A stretch of 64,000 bases of DNA, taken from contig NZ_VAJL01000001.1 in the NCBI RefSeq assembly GCF_006175945.1, forward strand, positions 1,488,001-1,552,000, given 5' to 3'. This document shows, one piece after another, positions 54,119 to 62,372 of the stretch (position 1 is its first letter; the number at the start of each line of letters is the position of its first letter). The notes under the pieces were generated by a model. The model had not been told where the DNA came from. It saw nothing but the letters and a program-made list of their open reading frames with translations, and made no database searches. The stretch is from Chryseobacterium mulctrae (GTDB lineage Bacteria > Bacteroidota > Bacteroidia > Flavobacteriales > Weeksellaceae). Position numbers and translations under genes: made by a program.

Positions 54119-56551
54119 CTATTTTTTCCAATCGTATTTAGTATGGTCACAGCCACATCTAATTTTTTTAGCGACTGTATCATAATTCTTCAACGAAACT
54201 CTTGGTCTTTTACATTCCAATTCTTGACAAATAAAAATATTTTCCAATTCCAATATGTCTGACCAAAATGCTTTTAAATCTCCTATTTTAGGATTAAATG
54301 GATTATCGTGAGAACAAATATTACCTAAAATAGAGGAACTTTCAATTCTATCAATAACTGGAAATTTAGATTTTAGATCAGTACTACATTTCTTAATCTC
54401 TGATTTAATTCCCATTATTAATTCATAAGGCATCCTATGTTCATTAGAATCATTATACTGGAAACTTAATTTGGCTTCAATGCTTACGGCTACTTCTTTT
54501 AAAGCATGTTCAAGATATCTTCTAATAGGATTCCCTAAGTTTTCAATATTACTTTCAGATAAGCATTTTTCAATTTTTTCCCTTAAATCATTAGGCTGTT
54601 CATCAAAAAAAGTTCCATTATTTTCAGTCCATTTAATCTCGTTGATTAACCAGCCTTTCTTTTTTGCCAATGGGGTAACGAAATTTGTAAACCAATCTAA
54701 TTCGTGAGTAAGAAGGATAATCTGATAACCTGAAAATTTTTCGAAGATTAATTCAGCAAATCGTTTTCTATGATTTGAGTCGAAACTCGAAATAACGTCA
54801 TCAAGTACAAGAAACTCATTTATATTATTAAATGCTTTTACAGAAGCTAAAAAAAAGGAAATGCCAAAACAATTTAGATGAGATTCACTAAAATATTTTT
54901 GAGGTGGAGAAACCCACTTCGCGTTATATTTGTACTCAATTGTAATTCCGTTCAATTCATCTTCTTCACCTATTGTAACAATTTTAATTTCCTGAAAAGG
55001 TTCTCCAGGATTCATATATTGATAATATTCATTAATAGTCTCCGAAAATGTATTTATAAAGTTTTCTAAACCCTCCTTTTGAACTTTTACAAACTCATTA
55101 TAGATTATTTCCAGTGTTTTACGCTGGCTTTCCAATTTTATTTTTTGCTTTTCAAATTGTTTAATTTTTAGAAAGGCATCTTTTGAGGCTGATATATTCG
55201 CAAATAATTCAGTTGAGTTATCTTTTTTAAGTGTTTCCTGAATAACTTTTATTCTGCCTGAAATCACAGTTTGAAAATCAAAATCGGATAGTAATAAATC
55301 AATTGTCTCTTTACTAGGTATTTTATTTCCAGATGTTACCTTTTCAACACTTGCTTTTTGATATTCCTCTAATTTCTTCTTTATTGAACTAATACCAGTT
55401 TTTATCTTAGCATTACTATCGTCAATCATTAAACTTTCCAAAAGAAGATTATCTATCCGTTTTATCCTCTCGGTAGAAATAGAATCTGCTAATTGCTTAG
55501 CCCTATCAAAAGAAGCCTTTTTCTTGGATGACTCTTCAATCGCTTTTAATCTTTTAGTTATATCACTTTGTAAATCCTCCCTGTTTTTCGGTTGTAAACA
55601 TAATGGGCAACTGTCATCTTTGTGATATTTCTTTAAAACAGTTTCGCCTGTTTTTAATAATTCATTCAAGAAGGTCTGCATAATACTTTGAACATCGTTC
55701 GCTATTTTTTCAAATTCATCATAATAGTTTGAGTAAGTATTATTTATTAATTGTATTTCTGATTTAAGTGTATTTAATATATTATTGTTTTTATCTAAAA
55801 ATGAAAGTTCCTTATTAAGCTTGTCATTTGTCGACTTTTTCAAATACTCCAAAACAGTATCAATATCAGCCAAGCTTTTCACTTCTATTCCTATTTTCAG
55901 GGGTTCTATTTTTTCATTTATTTTTTCAAATAAGTTTCTTTCCTGACTGATAGAAGCTCCTAATTTTGCAATCAAAACTCCTTTTTGAGTGTTTATTTGC
56001 GCTTCAAAATTTTGATTTTTAATTTCAGTATTTATGGCTCTGTAGCTCTTCCCTAAAACTTCTTTTTTCTTTGTAACTTCTGAAAAACCAATAATATCCG
56101 ATAGATACTTTAGCTTATCACTTTTAGTATCATCAATAAAATCAGTCAAATATTGATATCTTAAAAGTAGGTTTTCCTCTTTTGAGTTATTAATGTAGTT
56201 TTTAAAATCATCAGAGTTATTTGACAACCCAATTTCCAATTTATCTCTTTTTGCAAATAGCGTTTTAGCTCCATCAAGAGTTGATTCTTTAACATACGAA
56301 ATATTCACTTCTGAAATATCATCCTGATTTAAAGAAGCATTTCTAAGAGCATCCTTTAAATCAATTTCACTGTTGCTGGAAAGGTGTTCAACCCGATTTG
56401 TATAAAACCATTCGATTGCATCAGAAATACTGCTTTTTCCTGTGCCATTATCACCGTACAATACAATTGACTTACCTTCTAAAGGTAAAACCAACTTATC
56501 CTTAACTCCTCTTACTCCCGAGATGTTTATGTTTTTAATTTTTACTTTCAT
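54119..56551 (-). CDS. SMC/RloC-like ATPase with a zinc hook
   Basis: An 810-residue ABC/SMC-type ATPase. Walker A LYGDNGTGKSSISDAIEWFY is at 31-50. Long coiled-coil arms follow, meeting at a CPLC zinc-hook (Cys 315, Cys 318). The ABC signature region YFSESHLN is at 553-560, Walker B EFLVLDDVISSFD at 579-591, and the switch His in ILLTHE at 616. After residue 650 comes a C-terminal domain with RRYLEHALKEVAV (677-689) and LGNICSHDNPF (742-752), then Cys 775, 780, 799, 801 and His 803, which could bind a second zinc. This plan resembles RloC/PrrC-type restriction-linked guard proteins, but their anticodon-nuclease triad cannot be assigned here. It overlaps the 62-residue gene by 17 bases. Confidence 0.8.
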   Translation of the reverse strand: MKVKIKNINISGVRGVKDKLVLPLEGKSIVLYGDNGTGKSSISDAIEWFYTNRVEHLSSNSEIDLKDALRNASLNQDDISEVNISYVKESTLDGAKTLFAKRDKLEIGLSNNSDDFKNYINNSKEENLLLRYQYLTDFIDDTKSDKLKYLSDIIGFSEVTKKKEVLGKSYRAINTEIKNQNFEAQINTQKGVLIAKLGASISQERNLFEKINEKIEPLKIGIEVKSLADIDTVLEYLKKSTNDKLNKELSFLDKNNNILNTLKSEIQLINNTYSNYYDEFEKIANDVQSIMQTFLNELLKTGETVLKKYHKDDSCPLCLQPKNREDLQSDITKRLKAIEESSKKKASFDRAKQLADSISTERIKRIDNLLLESLMIDDSNAKIKTGISSIKKKLEEYQKASVEKVTSGNKIPSKETIDLLLSDFDFQTVISGRIKVIQETLKKDNSTELFANISASKDAFLKIKQFEKQKIKLESQRKTLEIIYNEFVKVQKEGLENFINTFSETINEYYQYMNPGEPFQEIKIVTIGEEDELNGITIEYKYNAKWVSPPQKYFSESHLNCFGISFFLASVKAFNNINEFLVLDDVISSFDSNHRKRFAELIFEKFSGYQIILLTHELDWFTNFVTPLAKKKGWLINEIKWTENNGTFFDEQPNDLREKIEKCLSESNIENLGNPIRRYLEHALKEVAVSIEAKLSFQYNDSNEHRMPYELIMGIKSEIKKCSTDLKSKFPVIDRIESSSILGNICSHDNPFNPKIGDLKAFWSDILELENIFICQELECKRPRVSLKNYDTVAKKIRCGCDHTKYDWKK

Positions 56552-56723
56552 CTTGTTCTCTCAACTTTTGGAGTTCGTTTTTAACATTGGTGTCAGTCAG
56601 TTTATCATCATTGTAGAGTTGAACTAACATTGATGCAATATTTTTATCAACATCTTTGATTTCTTCTATTCCTTTAAAAAAATCATCTAATATTTCCTTT
56701 CCTGATTTTACTTTTTCTCCCAT
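56535..56723 (-). CDS. 62-residue acidic helical protein
   Basis: A short protein (MGEKVKSGKEILDDFFKGIE and so on), rich in Asp, Glu and Lys, with heptad-like spacing and no Cys or aromatic core. It is probably a helical bundle or partner peptide. I do not recognise it. It starts nine bases after the stop of the GIY-YIG gene and overlaps the ATPase start by 17 bases, which supports translation. A role as regulator or partner of the ATPase is plausible but is inference. Confidence 0.6.
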   Translation of the reverse strand: MGEKVKSGKEILDDFFKGIEEIKDVDKNIASMLVQLYNDDKLTDTNVKNELQKLREQDESKN

Positions 56724-56732
56724 ATTCCTAAT

Positions 56733-57188
56733 TTAGTTAAAATATTCCCAATCAACTTTAAAACTTGTTGTAAGTGTGTTATTTAAAATTTCAAACCCTG
56801 TTTTGTTATTACATATCGGGTAAACTCCAAAATTTTTCACAAAATCCAAGATGAAATAACTCTCTAAATCCTCTATTCTAAATTGCCAGATATTCCTTAA
56901 CATTTCAAAATTAATATAGGTAAATAACAATGGCTCAACTTTTCGATAGTTCGTTAAGCCAACGTTTTTAGACTTACCGTCAAAATGTCCAGATAGTCTA
57001 CTACCTATACTATTTGTTTTTCGCTCGCTCATTCCAATATAGAGAAGTTTTGACTTCTTAAAAGGATACTGAATATCTAAAGACTGACTAAATATAAAAT
57101 ACAAGCCAGCAATGCCATTTAGTGGTCTTATATTGTTTGGTTCAAATGGCATAGGGTTGTCAAAATATATAGATATCTCATTCTCCAT
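56733..57188 (-). CDS. GIY-YIG nuclease-like protein
   Basis: A 151-residue protein with the elements of a GIY-YIG domain: GLYFIFSQ (GLY at 28-30), KLLYIGMSERK (YIG at 50-52), the conserved Arg 64 in GSRLSGHF, and Glu 109 in EDLESYFILDF, followed by YPICNN with Asn 127. The catalytic residues appear intact, so it may cut DNA as a single-domain nuclease. It starts four bases past the Mod stop. GIY-YIG proteins next to restriction systems can be auxiliary nucleases; the target is unknown. Confidence 0.7.
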   Translation of the reverse strand: MENEISIYFDNPMPFEPNNIRPLNGIAGLYFIFSQSLDIQYPFKKSKLLYIGMSERKTNSIGSRLSGHFDGKSKNVGLTNYRKVEPLLFTYINFEMLRNIWQFRIEDLESYFILDFVKNFGVYPICNNKTGFEILNNTLTTSFKVDWEYFN

Positions 57189-57192
57189 TCTA

Positions 57193-59133
57193 TTAAAACG
57201 CCTTAAATTTTTCTCCCATATAGTGCTTCAGATTCCATTTCTTGGTAGTGTCTAACGCACGTTCCAAGACAATAACCTTTTGGTCTGTATGAGTTTTGAA
57301 ATACTCTACGGTTTCCGCTGATAACGAGCCGTCTAGACAAATTAATGTTTCTTTTTCGCCATCTGATGCTAGAAAAACTTCATTCTTCTTGAATTGCTCT
57401 TGTAGAATAGTTGTGTAATTCAGCTTAAAGCCGTTTTTAATCAATATTTCGGTAATGAGTTCATCTCGGTTGAAAGCGGTTATCAATTGTGCTTCTTTGT
57501 CGGTAATGTACTTTTTCAATGCTTCTACATTTTCCTCGTCTGATTTTTCAGGGTCAGGAGCATATTCTGCTCTTGGAAAATTAGATTTTGCTAACTTAAA
57601 GACTTTGAAACCAAGTCCATTTAGCTGATTATTTTTATCCTCCTTTTTATCAAATAAATCAGGCTGTTCACTTTCCTTTTCTTTAATGATTTTCTCGACA
57701 ACTCGTTTATTACGTTCTATTGTAATATCACTGATTTTTTTAAACCCTGAGTTGTAAGCTTCGCTTTTTGAGTCTGTAGCTTCAGGAAGTTGTACTAAGA
57801 TATATCTCCGATTTCCATTGTCTGCTTTATTCAGTTCTGTTACTGAATGTCCTGTAGTTCCAGAACCAGCAAAGAAGTCAAGAATAATATCATTTTTATT
57901 AGATGAAATCAAAATACATTTTTTTATTATTTCTACTGGCTTTGGGTAATCAAATATCTTTCCCCCTAAGAGATTTTTTAAATCAATAGAAGCTTTTTTA
58001 TTCCCATCTATATTTTTCCACAAGTCAGATGGCTGTTTCAGCCTTCCTTCGAGATAAAACTTTAGGTATGGCTTCCAAACTGTCAATTCATTTTCTTTAG
58101 ACTCTTTCCATTCAATCATCCCGTCATTCTCAAATTCTTTATATTTACTTAAGGAACATCTCCACCTGCTTTCATATCCCCCTGGTCCGATTGGAAAAAC
58201 TTCCGTGTTATTTGGAGCCATTAAGGGAAAATACATACTGGGTCTATCTTCTCTTTTATCTTCCCCGCCCGTTTTCCGTAGAGGTCTAGTTAGATATTGT
58301 CCTCTTTGGTCAGATTGGTTATAAATCTGCTTATCATTATCATCAAAATCTACTCCATTAAAATCACCTTGGTCTGTTTTGGAATAAATAATTATGTAAT
58401 CCAATTCAGAAACTAGCCCTCTAGTACCTTGACCTGTAGGAGTACCTGTTAATCGACTTACTTGCCCTAAAAAGTTCTCTTCTCCAAATACCTCATCACA
58501 CAACTTTCTTAAATGATGTACCTCATTGTCATCAATAGAAATAAATATCATCCCATCTTCATGCAACAATTGTCTTGCAATAAGCAAACGACTGTACATC
58601 ATATTCAACCAATTACTGTGAAAACGTCCGTCCGTTTCTATATTAGAATCAATTTTATAGCCATGCTCGGTTATTTCTGCATCTTCCCAATATTCTTTTC
58701 TGTCTTGATTAAACTTATCAGAATATACAAAATCGTTCCCAGTGTTATATGGTGGGTCTATGTATATACATTTTATTTGTTCCCGATAGCTTTGGCTTAA
58801 TAGTTTAAGTACGGCTAAGTTTTCGCCTTCAATAATCAGGTTTTCGCTTTCGGTTGGGTTTACACTTCTGGCTTCGTCATAAATCAATGTAGCATCGGTA
58901 GGTGTGAATGCTTCACGTTTAGCGTTGCTCTTGCCAAACCAACGAAATTCATAGCGTTCTGTCTCGTTTATACTATTATAGTCAATTACTTTTTTTAGTT
59001 CATTGATATTGAGTGCGCCATCATTGGTAAACAGGTCAGGCATCAACCTTTTAAGTTGTTCTAACCGTTCTTTATTCCAATCGTGAGATTGTACATTTTC
59101 CAGTGGATTAATTATATATTCTTGATTGCTCAT
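57193..59133 (-). CDS. mod: Type III DNA adenine methyltransferase (Mod)
   Basis: A 646-residue modification subunit that methylates adenine at a short asymmetric site and directs the Res subunit. The catalytic motif DPPYNTG is at 126-132 and the AdoMet-binding FAGSGTTGHS at 421-430. This order, DPPY before FxGxG, is that of beta-class type III Mod proteins, with the target recognition domain between them (residues 220-400). The C-terminal 150 residues carry the Res-contact region. The start codon overlaps the Res stop (TAATG), so Mod is translated after Res. Confidence 0.94.
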   Translation of the reverse strand: MSNQEYIINPLENVQSHDWNKERLEQLKRLMPDLFTNDGALNINELKKVIDYNSINETERYEFRWFGKSNAKREAFTPTDATLIYDEARSVNPTESENLIIEGENLAVLKLLSQSYREQIKCIYIDPPYNTGNDFVYSDKFNQDRKEYWEDAEITEHGYKIDSNIETDGRFHSNWLNMMYSRLLIARQLLHEDGMIFISIDDNEVHHLRKLCDEVFGEENFLGQVSRLTGTPTGQGTRGLVSELDYIIIYSKTDQGDFNGVDFDDNDKQIYNQSDQRGQYLTRPLRKTGGEDKREDRPSMYFPLMAPNNTEVFPIGPGGYESRWRCSLSKYKEFENDGMIEWKESKENELTVWKPYLKFYLEGRLKQPSDLWKNIDGNKKASIDLKNLLGGKIFDYPKPVEIIKKCILISSNKNDIILDFFAGSGTTGHSVTELNKADNGNRRYILVQLPEATDSKSEAYNSGFKKISDITIERNKRVVEKIIKEKESEQPDLFDKKEDKNNQLNGLGFKVFKLAKSNFPRAEYAPDPEKSDEENVEALKKYITDKEAQLITAFNRDELITEILIKNGFKLNYTTILQEQFKKNEVFLASDGEKETLICLDGSLSAETVEYFKTHTDQKVIVLERALDTTKKWNLKHYMGEKFKAF

Positions 59134-61850
59134 TATTTTTCTGTTATTGCGTTAATATCATTTACAGATTCGTCTTTAAAAAACATATAGTCTTTTACTG
59201 GTGCTTTGTATTTTACGTCTACTCCCAATGCATTGAAATGTTTAACCGCACAAAGAATTTTATACACTTCGCTTTCTTTCAATGCTTTTTTATCATTGAT
59301 ATCGTTAGTTCCTTTAGTTTCAATGACAAAATAAAACTCACTTTCCTTTCCATCTTTCAATTGTTTTCGTTTCATCACAATACCAAAATCTGGTTCATAT
59401 TCTCCAATTGGTGTCGGAATTTTATAATAGCTAGGGAGTTTTAAGAAACAAATCAGTTCGTCATCACGGTCTGCACCTAAAGCAAACTTTCTTTCTACAT
59501 CACTATCAATTAACATTTTGTCGAAAACTCCTTTTTGAGGTGTGTCCACGTAACCAGAATCATTAATATTCTTGACAAAATCATCAAATTCAAAAGGAAA
59601 TGCTTCATTAGTAAGATGATAATCCAAACCACGTAGCATCTCTTCCAATTCGATATTCTTTATTAAGTTTGCTGATTGATGAATGTATTGTGGTGGATTC
59701 TTAGCAAAGTCTTCGTGATTGGTTAATTGTTTGACAATTTCAAAAAGAGAATTATAAGATAGACCAGTGTTTTCACTTAGCTCTTCCACTAAATCCAAAG
59801 GCGTATAGAAAGCTTTTAGTTTATAGGTTTCTTTTCCTGCAAATTCATCCTGAATACCAGTTTCGCTAATATTCCCGATAGTTCTGCTTGATACTTCTGC
59901 CTGATAATCGGCGATTGAAATAGCGTTTAATGCTTCTATACTCCGTGCAATCAAAGCCTGTTCGTTAAAAGCAACCGAAAAGTTTGTTTTCCTAGCCAAA
60001 GCTTTCCAAAAACGCTTGAAAGCCTGATTAATAGTTTCATTTTGATTACGTTTAAAACGAACCTCATTTTGTGGTTTGCCTTTATGCGTATGACTCATTC
60101 CTGCTCCAGCTTGTGCTGTACCATAAACTTCTTTAATTTCTTCTTGATATTGGGTTACAAAGGTTTCGTATGTTTCGTTTGGAATGACAGTTAATTGATT
60201 AACACGTTTTTCTTCTGCTACATCCAAGGCATCATAAACACGCTGTCCGTTTTGATTAACAGCAATACGCAAACCACGACCAATTTCCTGACGCTTTTTG
60301 ATTTCGGAATATGAATTATTTAGCGTTGCGATGTTGAATATATTAGGATTATCCCAACCCACACCCAAGGCGGAATGGGAAAAAATAAACTCAATTTTAT
60401 TCGCTACGGAATCTCCATAAGACAATAGCTCTTCTTTGTCTTTTAAAATAGCGTCAAAAACATCTGAGTTTTTACGCATTGAAGTTTCATTGTCGGTAAA
60501 TTCTCCTTTCCCTGTTTTAGCAAAATAAAATCCCTGAATTCCTTCAATATGTTCATTTGATGGAATTTTTCCATCGTGAAATTCGGGATATAATGTTTTA
60601 TACTTTTCTATAAACAAATTTTTAATAATAGGTTCATCACTTACGTAGTTAGCTACTTTATCTATAAAAATTAATGAAAGGCATTTAATATCCTGCATCT
60701 GTAATTTTTGCTTTTTGGTAAAATGACGGATAATCAGCCATTCCAATTGCAAAGCCCAAATACTCTCTATATTTCCTGAAGTTTGCTTCTCAAAAATTTG
60801 TGTTCCATTGGTAAAAGTTACTGACCATTTTTGTGTTCTTAAACTCTTATTGATTCGTTCAATGCTATATTTGAGATAACTTGGATTGTTGGTTATAGCC
60901 CCTAGATTATCACCATCTTTCAACCATTTGGTTTCCTTGAATTCTATCTTACCATTAGCAGATTGATGCCACGCTTTAATTTTTGCCCTGATTGGATTTT
61001 TACCGTTTTGAATTTCAGTCAATTCTAATTTCAATGTAGCTTCATCGTTCTTTTCAGTGACAGTCAATACCTCAATCTTTTTTACCAAACCTTGTCTGTA
61101 ACTATCGTAAGGAGTAAGACGGTAAATAAGGTTTTTAACAATTTTATGCGTAGCAGAATATCTTAATTTGAAAAGCGGATTGAGTTTAGCAATTTGTTTA
61201 ACAGAATTAACCGTATCCATTCCTTCCTGTGGTTCGTCCATCACAATTATCGGGTTTGTTCTTCCGATCGCTTCGATAAACGGGACATTAGCAAATAAAT
61301 CTTCACGTTTTGATTGATTTAAGATTTTATCTTCGGAGTTAAACGAAGCCAATGTCATAATCATTATTTGAGGATGTTGCTCCTCAATAAAATTTGTTAC
61401 GTTACTCAGTTTTTTACTGTTGTACTCAAATGATTTTGGAATAAAGCCGTAAATATCTTCCAATTGCTTCTCAAATGTTTTTAATGTCTTTAAAACACCC
61501 TGACGGATGGCGACTGATGGTACTAGAATGATAAATTTTGTAAAAGCATAATGTTTATATAGCTCGCAAATGGTTTTAACATAAACTAGTGTTTTACCTG
61601 TCCCTGTTTCCATTTCAATTGTTAGCTCTCTGTCCTTCGAAATCTTTGCTGTATTTTCTTCGATTCCATTTTCTATTAAAACTTCCTTCTTATTCTCTAA
61701 AACCTGTTCATCAAGTAGGGTACAATTATTAGAGCGAATACCATCAAAACAAGCATTATCAAATGTGTTTTTGATATTGCCATCAAATACTTTAACAATC
61801 GATTGAATGGCAACTTCCTGATACTTGAGTTCTTCTAATTTTATTTGCAT
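59133..61850 (-). CDS. res: Type III restriction helicase-nuclease (Res)
   Basis: A 905-residue restriction subunit. SF2 helicase motifs are Walker A METGTGKT at 80-87, IIVMDEPQEGMD (motif II, DEPQ) at 202-212, LRYSATHKIV (motif III), and SALGVGWDNPNIF with RQEIGRGLR (motifs V and VI). The C-terminal endonuclease shows YEPDFGIVMKRK and FYFVIETKGT, a PD-(D/E)XK site. With Mod it translocates on DNA and cuts near unmethylated sites. The start overlaps the stop of the regulator gene (TAATG). All motifs look intact, so the enzyme should be active. Confidence 0.94.
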   Translation of the reverse strand: MQIKLEELKYQEVAIQSIVKVFDGNIKNTFDNACFDGIRSNNCTLLDEQVLENKKEVLIENGIEENTAKISKDRELTIEMETGTGKTLVYVKTICELYKHYAFTKFIILVPSVAIRQGVLKTLKTFEKQLEDIYGFIPKSFEYNSKKLSNVTNFIEEQHPQIMIMTLASFNSEDKILNQSKREDLFANVPFIEAIGRTNPIIVMDEPQEGMDTVNSVKQIAKLNPLFKLRYSATHKIVKNLIYRLTPYDSYRQGLVKKIEVLTVTEKNDEATLKLELTEIQNGKNPIRAKIKAWHQSANGKIEFKETKWLKDGDNLGAITNNPSYLKYSIERINKSLRTQKWSVTFTNGTQIFEKQTSGNIESIWALQLEWLIIRHFTKKQKLQMQDIKCLSLIFIDKVANYVSDEPIIKNLFIEKYKTLYPEFHDGKIPSNEHIEGIQGFYFAKTGKGEFTDNETSMRKNSDVFDAILKDKEELLSYGDSVANKIEFIFSHSALGVGWDNPNIFNIATLNNSYSEIKKRQEIGRGLRIAVNQNGQRVYDALDVAEEKRVNQLTVIPNETYETFVTQYQEEIKEVYGTAQAGAGMSHTHKGKPQNEVRFKRNQNETINQAFKRFWKALARKTNFSVAFNEQALIARSIEALNAISIADYQAEVSSRTIGNISETGIQDEFAGKETYKLKAFYTPLDLVEELSENTGLSYNSLFEIVKQLTNHEDFAKNPPQYIHQSANLIKNIELEEMLRGLDYHLTNEAFPFEFDDFVKNINDSGYVDTPQKGVFDKMLIDSDVERKFALGADRDDELICFLKLPSYYKIPTPIGEYEPDFGIVMKRKQLKDGKESEFYFVIETKGTNDINDKKALKESEVYKILCAVKHFNALGVDVKYKAPVKDYMFFKDESVNDINAITEK

Positions 61851-62167
61851 TAATCGTTGTTATTGGTTTTATTGTTGTATTTAATTTTTTGTTCCGCTAC
61901 TTTTAAAGCTTTTGTTCCCAAATCCTCATTCTTAATTTCATTTAGAATTTTGTCACTTAAATACTGAATTAAGAGGTCGTCTCTATCTAAATCGAGAATT
62001 TCGGCAAGTTTTATGATTTGTTCTTTTGTCGCTTTTCGTTCGTTTCGTTCAATTTTGCTAAGTATGGCGGTATCCACGTCCAATTCTGCACATACGTGTC
62101 GTAAAAGTAATCCTTTACGCTCCCTTGCTTCTCGGAGTATTTCACCTGTCGTTGTATTTTTTTTCAT
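61850..62167 (-). CDS. XRE-type helix-turn-helix regulator
   Basis: A 105-residue protein with an XRE/C-protein-like helix-turn-helix in residues 8-62: GEILREARERKGLLLRHVCA, then ELDVDTAILSKIERNERKAT. The last 40 residues are charged. It is first in the operon and its stop overlaps the Res start. Two dyads with TTGaC/TTGtC half-sites, one over the predicted -7 box and one over its start region, suggest that it represses its own operon. Comparable C proteins time the expression of restriction genes after entry into a new host. Confidence 0.88.
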   Translation of the reverse strand: MKKNTTTGEILREARERKGLLLRHVCAELDVDTAILSKIERNERKATKEQIIKLAEILDLDRDDLLIQYLSDKILNEIKNEDLGTKALKVAEQKIKYNNKTNNND

Positions 62168-62181
62168 TTGTCAAAAGACAA
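62168..62181. promoter_or_regulatory. Inverted repeat TTGTC-N4-GACAA before the XRE gene
   Basis: TTGTCAAAAGACAA, immediately before the start codon. Binding here would block transcription or translation. Confidence 0.5.
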
Positions 62182-62195
62182 TTTTAATTTATAAC

Positions 62196-62217
62196 TTGAC
62201 TTATTTTGTCAAATATA
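62196..62217 (-). promoter_or_regulatory. Operator over the predicted -7 box of the restriction operon
   Basis: TTGAC-N7-GTCAA at 62196-62212 shares its half-site with the 62168 dyad. TATATTTG on the minus strand (62210-62217) fits TAnnTTTG and overlaps it. No clear -33 box is seen. Confidence 0.5.
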
Positions 62218-62372
62218 AGAGATTGTTACGTATATTTTATGATTAATAAATTAAAAATATCTTGTACTTAACCTTAATGGCTCTAATACATATTAAGCAT
62301 TTCAGATTTATACTGATATTTTAAAGATCATACGCTATAGTGATTGAATAGTTAATAAAATTCTAGGTAATT

